DNA from: Cudoniella acicularis
Lineage: Eukaryota > Ascomycota > Leotiomycetes > Helotiales > Helotiaceae
Direction: 5' to 3'
DNA: 64,000 nt
Assembly: GCA_013054445.1 (NCBI GenBank)
Contig: JAAMPI010000058.1
Coordinates: 1-64,000, forward strand
The notes under the pieces are model-generated. The model did not search any database and had not been told where the DNA came from. It was given only the letters and a program-made list of their open reading frames with translations. The position numbers and the translations under genes were made by a program. The stretch's first letter is position 1. Every line of letters starts with the position of its first letter. Positions 1 to 12,440 of the stretch are shown piece after piece.

Positions 1-76
1 ACTGGACAAACCAGCCTATAAATCTCCATCTCATCTTCCTCCCCACCATGCCTCTTCCTCAACATCTCACCCAGCC

Positions 77-444
77 TCAAAACCACATCGCCCTCTCCGT
101 AAACTCCAGCTGCTCTTTCGTAAGGAATTTCCACTTCCTCGAACTATATTTCAGATGTGAAGAGAACCAACTCTCGAGCACTTGATAGAGGTATAAGAAT
201 CTTAAGTTTGAGGCGAAGATGTAGGTGAGGTTTAGTGGTGCGAGGAAATTTTTCTCGTTGGGGTTGAAAATTAGGTTGGTGTAGGTGGTTTCTAGTAGAG
301 ATTTGTAGATGCTGCGGCAGGTTTTGCTATCGTAGAAAAGCTTGCTGCTTATTAGAGCTGAGGTGGCGGTTATGGGATCCAGCAGTTTGAAGATGTTGTG
401 GAAGATCTCGGTTGGGATGTGGGGTTTTCTGGTGACGGGGGTAT
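77..444 (-). CDS. F-box-like protein, 3' exon (tentative)
   Basis: The minus strand has an open frame from about 444 down to a TGA at 77-79. It opens with a segment reading PHIPTEIFHNIFKLLDPIT, the usual look of a fungal F-box helix (IPTEI..IF..LDP). F-box proteins recruit substrates to SCF ubiquitin ligases; that role is inferred from this short match alone. The frame has no start codon. A branch-point-like CTAAC and a TAG acceptor sit just upstream of 444, so this looks like a downstream exon of a spliced gene whose first exon I cannot place. It could be a remnant. The rest (Tyr- and Leu-rich, about 120 residues in all) has no motif I know. Confidence 0.35.
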
Positions 445-547
445 CTAGGTGTGGTTATGTTAGTTGTCTATATTCAATGAGAAGTTAGATTTCTGTGATG
501 TCACGTGCCTTGGATCTCCTTCCCCTTTCCCTTCTTGTTCACTAGTA

Positions 548-935
548 TCACCCACTTAACGCGATTCCAACCTCCGACTCTCCCGGTGCAGCTGCAGCAT
601 TCTCTATAACATCTGCCCCCAACTCAACAGGAGGGAGAAGATAGAGACCCCCAGCCTGTGAGGCGAAATATACAGTGAGTGGAGCCACCGTAGTGACAAT
701 GTTATTTGGGTCTTCGACGGCGACGGCTGAAGATGGTTAATTACGTTTGGTCTCCTGGAAATTTAATAACAAACTGAGAGCACGTACCTTTCTTGGCCTC
801 CTCCTCGTTCGCCATCTTCTTTACCAGTTGCGATGACGCTTTCTCCTTCCCTTTAGTACACTTCACGCTACCTCCTAGCGGGCCATAACTATCATCACCA
901 TTATCATCACCGTTAATATTTCGACGTCGAGGCAT
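548..935 (-). CDS. small hypothetical protein, two exons
   Basis: The start is ATG at 935. Exon 1 runs 935-788, the intron 787-727 has a GTACGT donor and a CTTCAG acceptor, and exon 2 runs 726-548 ending in TGA. The spliced frame is open over 108 residues. The protein starts MPRRRNINGDDNGDD, has a Lys/Glu-rich middle and a more hydrophobic second half rich in Ala, Val and Pro (LYLLPPVELGADV). I recognise no family. The clean splice sites that join two open frames in phase are the main argument that it is a gene. It lies upstream of the F-box-like exon on the same strand and could conceivably be part of that gene. Confidence 0.35.
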
Positions 936-1002
936 AGTTACGTTGTCGGTGTCAGTATTAAAGTGGAAGTCGTGGTCAGTCGTTATTATTAGAGACAAGG
1001 CT

Positions 1003-1278
1003 ACGACTCGGAATTGTGTTGTAGGCTTATAAGGTTTGTGCGCGAAAGCCAGCTAGTTAAGTTCTATAAGGGAGATACCATGCGCTAGTGTATATCGATT
1101 TATCATGTCCTACTATATTAAGCGAATCCGTTTAAAGTTCCTCTCCCTATTCAATTTTAAATTGCAGGCTATAATCGCTATTACGCGAATAATGTAAGTC
1201 TTATTATATCCACCTAATCTAATCAACTCTGAAATTAAAGAAAGCAAATTTAAATTCGAGACCTTTTACTACTCCAAC
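1003..1278. other. intergenic, nothing recognised
   Basis: AT-leaning sequence with no open frame or repeat that I can support. Confidence 0.4.
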
Positions 1279-2377
1279 GTGTATTTTTCGATGAGAGGAG
1301 CTTACCATACAAAGTCACTAAATCCAAAGCATAGAAATTCCCTCCCTTACCCTCACCCTATCTCACTTCACAACAATGCCACCCCTCCTCGTCCTCCCCA
1401 AGGTGCCACCCTTGCCGCAACTGCAACCCACCCCAGCCCCAGTCCCACCTACCAACTCCGAAGAAGCCCGCTGCTCGATACGGCCGTACACACAGCCGTG
1501 ATCGTAACAGATAAGAACATGACTGTCGATCGGCAGGAAACAGCTGCAAGGAATAGAGGCTGGTTGGCTAGAGTGGGAGGATCAACGCAGAATTATATTC
1601 AGCAGATTTTAGACAATGATGGGCGGTTGGGGTATAATAAAGTGGCTTTAGTGCCAGGTAAAGAACTCTTTTTTTGCTCTAAAGTTTTAAAACCTTCTCT
1701 TATACTGTACTCTAATTTTTAAATACAATGTTATTAAAAAGATTGCTTAAAATACTAGTAGTTATCTAGGGGGATCAAACACTAGCCAAAACCACTATAT
1801 CCTCCTCAACCTCCTCAACCACCCCCCCGGGCCGTGAACTTAACCACTATTAAAGGCACCTCCCTACAAAACCACATCGCACTCACACTTATCGAATGCT
1901 AGTCTCTAGGATTCGATCCCGTTGTTGCTGCTGAGCAGATTATTGGCACCATTAAGGCGTTTTCTGACGATCCTGTAACAGGCGCTGTTGTTAATACCGC
2001 CCGGGAGGGGGAAAGCAGAGAATGCGTGGCGGAGAGCCTGGGCATATCTACTTACCTTTCCTTATAAACAAACTTCAACTTCATCTCCACAATACAAAAC
2101 AAATCGCTAACCTCCCCCAATCAACACAGTCGCCCCTGCACACCCTCCGTCATCCGCCCAGGAAAACGTCTCCAAAGAACAGAAATCCCAGATTTCATAC
2201 ACCAGAATAGTAAACTAAATGCGATAGGCAGTAACCGGCAAAACGCCGAGTTTCCCCGACCACTCATTACTCCTGCTAACGTGCTTAGAAATCTTAGTCT
2301 ACCGCAACTTGTGAGAGCTGCGCGGTCCGCTGGCGCCGAAGTATTTGCTTGCGGTGAGGGAGGGGAGGACAGTTCTT
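1279..2377 (+). pseudogene. decayed coding relic, unknown family
   Basis: Three stretches read like protein on the plus strand. One, around 1516-1660, includes ARNRGWLARVGGSTQNYIQQ. The second, about 1830-2040, includes FDPVVAAEQIIGTIKAFSDD. The third, about 2130-2377, includes LRNLSLPQLVRAARSAGAEV and ends in TAG. They are separated by stops. Two TAG codons in the second stretch would be CAG if a C-to-T change is assumed. A GTAAAG donor follows the first stretch. The composition is balanced and peptide-like, unlike the flanks, so I read this as a degraded or heavily spliced gene. I cannot name it. It could also be a domesticated transposon fragment. Confidence 0.3.
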
Positions 2378-3031
2378 AGGAGTGGGAGGATTGGTTAATG
2401 GAGGTGGGTGATTAGGTTGGTTTAGAGTAGTAGTAGGCTATAGAGACTTGTTATGGGATGCTGGTTGTGTGTGAGTCTGAATGTGTATATTGTTGGAGGA
2501 TGGAGAGTTAGTTATAGGTGTAGAGATACTATTTCATTTACCTGCTATTTTACCTCATGTGGAGGAGCAGAGTAGAGTGAAATAAGGTGATTTCGGAAAC
2601 TGAACATGGGTCGAACAATATATATCTAAATCAAGAAACCTCGACTTATAATCAGGAAAGATTAATTAATAAAAAAGAGCTTAAGTTAGATACGAACTTC
2701 GACTAGGCTAACTTTGTATATTTGAGCCTTGTTTATCTGAAGGTACTATGGGACTCACATCACGAATGTAACTCGCCTGGTGGGTCTTTTATATCCACCT
2801 CGGAATTTGCCTCCGGCCGCAGCCAGTCAGGATACGACTTTTTCAGTCGGAGTTTCTTAGGATTCTTCTTCTCGGGCTTTACTTTTATAGAGTCCACGTC
2901 CTTGAAGTTGAAGAAATGATGGTCACTAAGACAGAGTCGACTGTAGTCAGCTAGTGGCTATGAAGTGAAAAAGAGAACGATATTTTTTTATGCGGAGGGG
3001 GGAGGGATAAAGTCTATAATAATGAAAATAC
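2378..3031. other. intergenic, nothing recognised
   Basis: Short open frames only, with no family resemblance. This is the downstream flank of the alpha-amylase gene. Confidence 0.4.
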
Positions 3032-5008
3032 TTACAAGACCAGTTCGTCCAGACGTTCCCTACCGCGAGCAGTCTCAGACACCCAAACCGAGACACTCCT
3101 CGGCCCAACACGGAAGACACCCCAGCCATCCTCATCAATAACAACCTCACCCCAACACCACCTCAACACATCCGTCCATATCTCCCCAGCATGCAGCCTC
3201 CCCACATTCATCCTTTTCGTCTTGACCTCCCAGCCATTACTAACGAGCACCGCCAAGCCCGCACCACCAGACTGTGATGGGTGCCCGAGCCGTGTGAAGC
3301 CAATACAGTCCGGCTGGTCGAAAAAGTCCATCTGACTGCCATAAGCATACATCTTCCGTGCCAGAATGAGCTTTGGGAGGACGAGGCCTCCGGATGTTGG
3401 CGGGATGGAGTTATTGTGGTTTCCATTACTGGTTGGACCTAGGGAACCGTAGATATCGGCGTAGAAGATACAGGGAAGTCCGGCGTCAGAACGCAGGAGG
3501 ATTAATGTGTAGGCTATGGGAATGAAGTACGGCGCGATACTGACCTAGGGATAATGTTAAAAGGGAAGTCCGGATTCAATTCTCTTGGTAGAATAAATGA
3601 AATGAGTGCGGACGAACCTCGAATGAGCGACCAACTTGCTGGTCAAAATTAGCAAAGCCAATCAATCAAACATTGAGAATAAATTTATGTATGCTTACGG
3701 TATCATGATTAGCAACGAAAGTCTTCAGAAAACAAGGTAACAGTTATTAATCTAGTCTTCACTAAAGGCGTTCGTTCATATAAAGAGAAAAATACTAACG
3801 ACTGTGTTTTTCGGCTTAAGCGCAGCTAACGAGCCATTGAAGACTGTACGTAAATCGGCATTCTCATTCATCAAAGACAATCGAGAAAAGTTGCCAAGGA
3901 GCTTGACATCGAAAAGAGAGATCCTGTTATTCATGTATTCGATATATTGGGCTAGAACCTCGGAATCATCGCGCCAATATTCGCCGACGATGAACCAATC
4001 TCGGTCAACGCTTTGATCAATATACAAGAATAAGTCCCGAAGAAAATTGGCGGAGTAGTGCTTGATGGCATCGAGTCGGAGACCGCCGAGTTTCAGTTGC
4101 GATGATAACCACTGTACCCAATTGAAGAGATCTTCTCGGACTGAAGGGCTAGTGTGGTCTATATCTGCAAACATCCTTATGAGGGATTATTGTCAGCGCT
4201 TGCAAACTGCAAAAGGAGGAGTGAGAACAAGTTCTAAGTACAGATAGTCATAGTTACCAAGCTCTTCATCAACGTCCTCTGCCCATTTTTTATTTTCAAA
4301 CTGCCACACTGCGTTTGTCTTCGTTTTGTTATCGTGGTCTACACCAGTAAAGTCGTCTTTGTTCCACCGCATAGAGCTATATGCACCGGCGCGGCCCTTG
4401 AAATCGAAACCAGTCCAGGCTTCGATAAGTTCAGGTTTGCCGATAGCTTTCATTCGATCTATGACCTGATTAGCAACAGAAAATCATTCACTAGGATGTG
4501 TCACGAGATTTTTCTCACCCTCTGGATCAACTTTGACGGCCAAAACAGGTTCGGCATAGTCAGCCCCAGCCTTATGATTCAACACAGCATCGAAGATAAT
4601 CCCGACACCATGCGAATTTGCAACCTCCACAAAGTCAACAAGGTCTTCTTTGGCGCCCCATTTGGTACACCTCGCTCCCTTTTGGTTGAACTCGCCCAGA
4701 TCGTAGAGATCGTAGGGAGAATAGCCATTGCTATCTCGACAGGCACTCTTTGTAGCAGGCGGGATCCACATGCTGGTGATCCCAAGCGCTGCAAGGTGAG
4801 GCACTGCGGCCGCAAGGAGCTGCCAGTGCTTGTTGTTGGATGGACAGTACCATTCAAATCCTTGGAACATGGTCTGGTTTGTTATGCAGGATTCGGAACC
4901 AGAGGTAATGTTTTCTTCTGATCGGTAAGTCGTAATTCGTGGACGATGAGCTGTCGCCGCCGGTGTGCTGCTCTCCATCTCGATCGGCAATACACTTCTC
5001 TGAGTCAT
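3032..5008 (-). CDS. alpha-amylase, GH13 (intracellular fungal type)
   Basis: Hydrolyses internal alpha-1,4 bonds of starch, glycogen or related glucans. Six exons fit: 5008-4519, 4458-4242, 4175-3800, 3722-3699, 3638-3618 and 3544-3032, giving 546 residues in one frame. The GH13 motifs are complete: FDAVLNH (region I), GLRLDAIKH with the nucleophile Asp (II), FIVGEYW with the acid/base Glu (III) and FVANHDT with the stabilising Asp (IV). The N-terminus (NQTMFQGFEWY after about 45 low-complexity residues) lacks a signal peptide, matching the cytoplasmic fungal alpha-amylases (AmyD / Histoplasma AMY1 group) linked to cell-wall alpha-glucan. ATG at 5008 was chosen because the frame further up opens only with GTG. 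Exons of 24 and 21 nt encode region IV and the following QVGRSFE. It appears intact. Confidence 0.88.
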
Positions 5009-5911
5009 CTCGGGAGGTGACACCAGACCGTGGGCAGGACTTTAGAGAGAGGCTTTGACGCAAGGCAGTTAGTATTCTTTAAAGCATGTACAATAGCGAT
5101 AGGAATTTGTCTTTGTGGAGCAGGATGCTTGGCGGAGGCGTCGCCGGTCGTAGCGATAATCGGAGAAGCACACGTCTTACGGCTCTTTTGATGCATGTCT
5201 CAGCCCTAATTCGTAAGCTAGCTGCGAGCTGACTAGTAACCAATAACAAAATCTGACTGTTTCATACAGTAAATCTGGTACCTATTATCGAAATTTACTA
5301 TTGAAGTGGTAGGTCGTGATTTTCACACATTAACTAGCTCTCCTATTGGCTCTAAAACTTATAGCGCCCAGCTCTGCTAGTGATCTTATAATAGGTCGAT
5401 TAACATAGTGACCTACAAAATAGAATCTGATTAGGCATTACAGTAATAAAGCTTATCTTCTACAAAGGTGGTATAATTAATTGATATCGAAGTACAGAGG
5501 TATTTTCATTATTGTTTTTTTTCCTCCCCAGGCCTATAGCTAGATATCCAACTTAGCTAAACCAGTGCGCGTACTCCAGGCTGTCTACCCATGTATACAA
5601 ACAACTTTATCTCCCTTCCCCTCAAATTACTCGTAGCCTAATAGCCATGGTATGATTTTCACAAAAAAAAAAACCCCCCCCCTAAAATTTTTCCCATCCG
5701 ATCCAGGAGTGCCACCCATCCAGCCATCCTATCTCATCCAAAAGAAGCGCGTTAATAACCATCCCATCCGAGAGAACGCCACCCAAATGCATCGCTAAGT
5801 CGCTTCAATAAATCAGGCAGGTAGATGGTAGATGGCAAAAACAAAAAAACGAAGAATATGAAAAAAGCAATCCATCCTCCGACCCCGTAAAAACGGAAAA
5901 GGAAAGGACAA
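5009..5911. other. intergenic, nothing coding
   Basis: Upstream flank of the amylase and downstream flank of the MFS gene. It holds AT-rich tracts and an A-run followed by a C-run near 5663-5685. No gene is supported. Confidence 0.5.
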
Positions 5912-8621
5912 TTAAGGCTTCAAAGCATTACTCCCCCAACTCCCATTCCTCCCACTCGACCTCTCCCTATGCTCCACAGTCGGCAACTCGGGACTCCCCA
6001 ACGCGCTTCCCACTTTCCCGAACCGACTAGCAATTATGCGGAACTTTCGACTCACCCTCCTAATCGGCTGTGCCGTCTGCCCGCCCCCTTCTCCATCCTT
6101 TTTCGGATCAACCTGCGCTCTCGCATTCGGCACCAAATTCAAGTAAAGCGGGTAGAGAATACCGAATGAGAACAAGGCGATAATGACGCAGTAGCTGTAT
6201 TGCACTGTCTTGTCGTCGAGCTTCTGCACAGCGAACATAACAAAGGGAAATATACCACCTCCGCTCGCGCGGCCGTGATACATGCCGCAGCAAATTTAGT
6301 TGACTTCCCCTGACCGCGCAGACCGATAGCGTAAACCATTGGCCAGACGGGGCCTTCGAAGAAGAAGAATACAAGGGCGGGGCCGGCGATGCCGTTCGCA
6401 TTGAGGCGGAGGGACATGGTGAGAGTAGAGAAGATGATGCAGCCTGCAAAGGCGATGAGGAGGAGGATGCGCGATGGGATGAAGAGGCAGAGGAACGCAA
6501 AGAGAAAGCGGCCGACGGCGAAGGTGGTGAGGCCTACGAGGACATAGTTATCGGCATTGAGGGTTAGGGGGGTTGTTATCGATAGGTCGGCTAGGACGGT
6601 TTCGAACCAGACGGACATGCTTTCTTGGGCGGCGACGTAGCAGAATTGGGCGAAGACGGCGAGACCTAAGGTTGTGTAAATGAGTCGAAGTTTAGGAGAG
6701 AAGACAGCTTCCTCGCGGTAAATGCCCAGATCATCTGATTGGCGCTGTAGGTCTGTGTCGGTTGCTTCGGGAAGTGGCATGTAGTAGAAGAATAGAGCGA
6801 GGATGACCGTAAAGAGTGCAACTGCTAGATAAGTCCATTGAACATCGATAAGGCTGGAATTTTCCATGATGCCGTTGAAAAGGACTTTTTCCGCAAGTAA
6901 CTGACTCACAACGCTTGCGACTGCTTGGACGCCTTGAGCCATGAGGAGGCGAAACTCGCCAGATTGACTGGGTCCACAAAGAGCAAGGAAGGGATTTGCA
7001 GCCGTTTCCAAGACCGATAGACCAAATCCAACGACGAAGTTGGAGATGATGAATCCGGGAAACGACATCAACACAGCTGATGGCCAAAACATCAAAGTAC
7101 CCGTTCCGTATATGCACAACCCCGTGATAAAAGTTGCCTTGAAGCCATAGCATCGAAGAACCCATTGTCCAACTGTCATTGCGCCGAAAAAGTACGCACC
7201 GAAATATGCAGTCGTCAATCCTAGAGTTTGACCAACACTCTGGTGCGCGATGGCTGAGATTTCGTTGTTGAGGGTATTGAGAAGACCGTAGGAGAATCCC
7301 CACAGGAAGAAGAGAATCGTAACCGCAGTGCAGTATTTGAAGCACTCCATTCCTCGAGTCTTGAGCATACTCTTCGGCTTCTTCATATTGACGAATCCAA
7401 AATACACAGTGTTTTCAGTGGCAGCAGCGTGCGCAGTTTGTGATCTCGCAATATTCGGGTGCGGCGTATCCGGGGTTGTCAAGAAATCCATCATATCCAT
7501 TTCATGTTCCTGATTGCCACCTGGTTGGGCGTGAGGTAGAGGCCTAAACCTTGGCGAAGACTCTGCCACTGATGGTAAACGTTCGTGAGGTTGGGCATTG
7601 AGTTGAGAAGAGAATGATCCACTCTTTTCCTGGCTAGATCTTGTATGATCGGTAATCATCGAAGGTAGGATGAGCTTGATCAGTGGCTTTAAAGTCGGAA
7701 TACAGGCGCAAATAATTCCTACGTTCACCTCGATCGCAGACCACATCAATGCCGCGCTAGCATTCCATGCAAAATCCACCGAAGTTCCCAATCTTGCATA
7801 CGCTGTAATTTGGTCCGATGAAGCCTGCTGAAGGTAGTAAATCCGAATCACGTCAACAATGGTGACGAAGATGCCCAATCCGAATGTGAATACCAATATA
7901 GTTTTCTGTCTTTGGGGTAGTCGCATACCGAGTAAGAACTGGTATAGGGAGAACCAAGATTGCTAAGTCAGTGATGATGTTGACGGGCGCGGAACACAAA
8001 TAGAGTGTCACAATGGATATGCATTGTCCTCTCTTCATCAAAGGGTCGAATGCAGCGCGGATAGGATCGCATTGGAAAGCGTTCATGAAGGTCAAGACGA
8101 TTCCCGCAAAGTTGACCACCCCGAGTGTCACATAAGATGCTATACGAAGGCTACTTCGGGTGTTTCTTGACATGTGGAGGTAGAATATGAGGATTGAGGT
8201 TTTGGTTGCCATCAAGGCCGGGTTCTATACAAATCAGTTCTGCAGACTCGTGTGTGTCCAAGAAACATACATAGAGAATAGTGAAAGCATATTCGGATCG
8301 CCGCAGTGATGGAACCCAGGATTCCGGAATGTTGGCATCATGCCTGCCTAAGCCTTTCGCAGTTCCCCAGTCGATTGAGAAGGACAAACCGAAAGCCAAA
8401 AACTGCGCCCATCAGCGACTTCCTCTGCTATTGCGGTCTTCATTGTGCCCACTCACCCATGCCAATATTATAAACCAGTCGTCGGCGGCGGTTCTGCTCT
8501 TCAAAATTCCAAATCGGCTGACCAGTCTTGAGACGACGAAGACGGTCGTGAGTACGAAGGTGCTCGTCGTCACAATGCAGACGGACTTGCCGCGGGAAGG
8601 GAAGCCGCTGGTGTCAGCCAT
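5912..8621 (-). pseudogene. rhodopsin-like domain fused to FucP-type MFS transporter, two frame breaks
   Basis: Exon 1 starts at ATG 8621; introns follow near 8456-8410 and 8268-8225. The first 280 or so residues are a fungal rhodopsin-like (PTH11-related) seven-helix domain with typical features (DDWFIILAW, FQCDPIRAAFDP, LVLPIPVLTR, MWSAIEVNVGIICACIPTLK). After a Ser/Pro-rich linker and a motif containing NMKKPKSML, the same frame continues into an MFS transporter of the fucose/glucose-galactose permease type (FFLWGFSYGLLNTLNN, ETAANPFL). Two breaks are visible. One extra base near 7927 splits the rhodopsin part, and a shift in a CG run near 6264-6272 moves the last helices and the tail into another frame ending at 5912. 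Sequencing indels could explain both. If real, no full-length fusion is made. Sugar transport is inferred from the family. Confidence 0.6.
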
Positions 8622-11558
8622 TGAGATGGTATTCGGTCGAGGTTTGGGACGATTGCTGGAGTGCTAGGTCATGGTTGCTGCCGTCGCATCGAGAAGACCA
8701 TCTGAGGAAGATTCGAGTATACAGACGTTGCTAGGGGAATATATCCATTCCACACTCCTCCAATTGTCCTCGGGGTAATTTGGTCGAAGCGCAATTCGCG
8801 GTGAATATTCTCTCGAGTCGTGGGGGTCCGTGAGACGGCGTCTTTGGGAGTTCGGGAGTTCGTGAACAGGTGGTGAATCTGAAGCTGAGACTTGGCGGGA
8901 GGGATGTAGCCGTAAGGTCTTGTGGAAACACGGGTTGAAGTCTCTTCGCCGGCAGCCTCTTCGCAGACTCTGAGCGAAGGCGAAGGGGTTAAAAAGAAGG
9001 CCAGCTTGGTCTGGCTGGGTTGCTAAGAACTGGCTGGGAACTAGGTATGCCGTTGGTATGCCGTTGGTATGCCGGAGTTCTACCCCAACATTCAACTGGT
9101 CTGTCGGCTCTCACCCACCAGAAGGGATGAGGCTTCGCATGGCGCAAGATCCGTTGATGCAAGCGCAAAGACGGGGTCGCCTGGCATTAGAGATCTAGAC
9201 TCGGCCATGTCCCTGTGCCCATGACTGCGAAGTAAAAAGCTGAACTGACGTCTGGGGCCAGTGAGGCACCTCAGCCTTCGCCTCTGAACCATGCCGCTGA
9301 GCAAGCTACGCCTCTTTAGGACTAGTGCCAATAATCCTCGCCAATGACGTCTATTTGCATGGGGCCGAGTCAGCATTATTTGTGCTCGTTCCATTTTGTT
9401 CTCGCAACGTTTGGGAGTGGTAATAGAAACACCTCAAGCAGAAACAGAGCACATTATGCCCAGCATGATCAACCCACGTAGTTTGCCGCCGCAGGTATCC
9501 TTGTGCCCGTGAACAGGGTTGGACAGAAAAAGGATCGGGGTACTGCTAAGAAAAGTATTTATGAGGCGTGGCGGAGGATTCACAGTTCATTGTTGGCTAG
9601 GAACTGCCGGGGACTGCCTGCGATGAAACTTGCTCGCTGCCGTGCGACCCCGAAATTGTCTTGCCTTATGCTTCTAGTAAGATCTACTCTGTGCAAGAAG
9701 TAAAATAGATGAACATATTTCTGCGATTTGTTCCTCTGCATGTACAATGACATTATCTCTCGCACAAATACTGCATGTATCAAATAACAATCCCGTGTAA
9801 AAAGCGGATGATGCAGCGAACAATTATCCCTTAACCCCAGTTCTCATTCTGCAGTCTTTGATTGTGTGCCGCACACCCCAGCCGTGCCGTGCTTCGTGGC
9901 GTTCTTGGAACTACCCCGCATCGCCGACCAATATTCGGGAAAGGCTGGCGAGGGGAAATCGGCCCGATAAAGGGGTGGGGCACGTGATGCCGGTTTTTGA
10001 CTTTATACATGTCATTGCGCTATCTTCTTGTTTGCAATTCGGAACCTTGAGAGTAAAGTTTGGAATGAGGAGAGGGGAATGAGATATTTATCATTGTTAT
10101 TAATAAGTATTCTTATTTTCAGAATGATTTAATTGATGAGGAAGCCGCAATTCAAGTAGATTGTCTCGGCTCTCCACTGAGTTTCATCCACGTCATTTGT
10201 TGGCGAAAGTATTCTTGTGCTCCATTTGTGGATTATTTGCGATTTAATTATAAATAGCATTAGAACCCTCTTATTTCCCGTCCTTGGATTCAGATCCCTC
10301 TGTTTAATTGCAAATTTTCTAGTGATAGACTATTTCTGGCAGCTGCAAGAAAAAGGGGTTCTTTCGCTGACTCACCCTTACTCGCATGTTTAAAAGGGGT
10401 TGATGTTCATGTTTTCTTTTCTCTATGCTGGGCCCAGGAAATGTTTTCCCCCACACTAAGATTTTCCATCGGTCTTCATTGGGGCACATATCAAAGAGAG
10501 GCCATTGATGCAAGAAGAATGCAAAGGGGTTTGTCCTAAAATTTGTATATCGTTGATCAACATTTGAATCTCCTTTTACTTCTCGTCCTTTTTGGCTCTT
10601 AAAACCAAGTCACTCAAAGCCAGAGGCGATGAACTTATTTGGAGACTTTGGTATGAATTTGAAACTCCTTATAAGCTATGTATTGTTAAGAACACTAATA
10701 TAAATCAATTCATTGTTTGTTTAGACATTGCGTCGTCAAGAATTGTCTTTCAGTAATGCTACAAGACACAAACCAATTGAAAAGAAGTTGCGTTTCACGT
10801 TCTAGTCGGCGTCTCTTTTAATGGTGTTTTGTCCCAACACCTCTGACCCACGCTGCGGGCCTCCTTCAAAGTCAAGTGCTTCAAAGGTTGAGCAAACTCA
10901 TGAAAGAATGTCGAAAGGAGTTACAAGTCCTTTCAAAGTGAATCGGATCGGCTCGGCTAGTTGATTCCCGAATCCCGATGCCGCTTGTGTAAACGAATGC
11001 GCCTTCCTTCTGAGATTCAATTGCTGCTTGCTAAAATTTGAATGCCACTGCTCCCAGCCGACCTCGCCAAACACTTCTAGCAAGCCAATTCCCCTTTCCA
11101 TCATACAACCTCCAACCATCTTCCCAAGAGCCGATCTCCCTCAACATTGGAACCACAAAGTCTGCGAAACACGGTTGCTCGCGCATCGCGCGCCCCATCC
11201 TCCTGTGCTGGATGTTTCGAGTTGTGGTAAGAAGTTCTCGTCGCCTTCTTCCTATTTGGAGATGTTGTGGAGATAGTACTGACGCTGATTCCTGCGGCCC
11301 CTAAACGGTTTTCTTTCCATTAAGAAGCTCCTCCTCATTGGCGCGTCCAACAATATCAAGGTTACTGGCGGATTCTATTGTTACTATTCCATCAACGAAG
11401 CCATCCCAGGTCGATACTCCCGGAGCTACTACGGGATTCTCTCGAGCTCGCCGTCCTACTACCTCCATTCGAGTCGAATCACCCCGAAGCCACCAAGCGA
11501 ATAGACAACCACATTCTCCCCCGACTCAATCTCCAAAAGATCTGCGTCTCTTTTCAAC
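8622..11558. other. long intergenic region
   Basis: This holds the promoter side of the MFS fusion gene and about 2.5 kb with only short open frames in all frames. I saw no family match, tRNA or transposon signature. A small tandem repeat at 9044-9076 is listed separately. Confidence 0.5.
9044..9076. repeat. 11-bp tandem repeat, three units
   Basis: GGTATGCCGTT occurs twice in a row, followed by a third unit differing at the last two bases. It lies about 430 bp upstream of the start of the MFS fusion gene. Confidence 0.75.
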
Positions 11559-12440
11559 ATGACAGACCCTACCAAGGATTTGTCAACGCCCTGTGGAAAC
11601 GATACACCAACCACAAACACTCATAGCAGCATTGCTACTCTCAATATGACCAGCAATGCTGCTGGTACAATGCCAATTCCTTCCACGATCTCTCCCAATG
11701 TCGAAGACGACTTTGCCTTCAACCTCTCACTTTTTCTCCACGCGCTTCCGGATCCGGATGAAGAACTATCCGTCCAGACCCACTTCTCGCTCTCGGAATT
11801 CACATTATTTGCAAAGCTACCTCTGGAGGTCCGACTGATGATATGGAGAGCCACCTTTCCCAAAGGCAGGATCATTATACTGAATCGGAGACTTCGCTCT
11901 GATTACGATTGTTGCTGCTGCATTTATCGCAGTCAACGGCCGGTATTCCTACGCACTCTTTGGGTAAATTAGGAGAGTCGTCTCGAGACTTCGCGCTTCT
12001 ACTATGTCATAAATGCTAGCAAGGCATCAAAAGTCGTCAATCGCTACTAAAAATGCCTGGTCTTGAGTCCTCAAAGAGATTAGATCTACATCGACGCAGA
12101 TGCGCTAGGTAACAAGGATTTCCGACATTAGATTTCTTGGTTCCGAATTATTTACCTGAAGTCTTTCAGAGCTATTCAAGAAATTGCCATCGATTTAATG
12201 CTTCATCGAAATCCTCGTTGGGTGAAATGGGTTTATTCAATCTTCTCCGATGACGAGGACGTTTGGGATGACATGTCGAGATATTCGGTATTATATGAAT
12301 TTTATCATTTGGAAACTTTGCGGCTTGTTGATAATTGGCCACCGTACGGCGAAATTCAGGATTTGATGGATAATCTCACGGAGATATATGAAATTGCTGT
12401 GGATGCTGGACAGACAAATGAGATTCCGAACTTTGTCTAA
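11559..12440 (+). pseudogene. 2EXR-domain protein, broken by in-frame stops
   Basis: An ATG at 11559 opens a 137-residue frame ending in a 2EXR-type motif (FTLFAKLPLEVRLMIWRATF), the signature of a large fungal family of unknown function. The homologous reading continues after the TAG at about 11970 (ESRLETSRFYYVINASK) and on to TAA at 12440 through three more stops, near 12047 (TAA), 12081 (TAG) and 12130 (TAG). All four become Gln codons if one C-to-T change is assumed, the pattern expected from RIP or cytosine deamination at CpA. An intact relative lies 1.3 kb downstream on the same strand, so this is probably the dead copy of a tandem pair. Confidence 0.7.

Noticed and set aside
9092..9394. 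100-codon minus-strand frame
   Set aside because: Arg/Leu-rich composition, no domain, conflicting overlapping frames.
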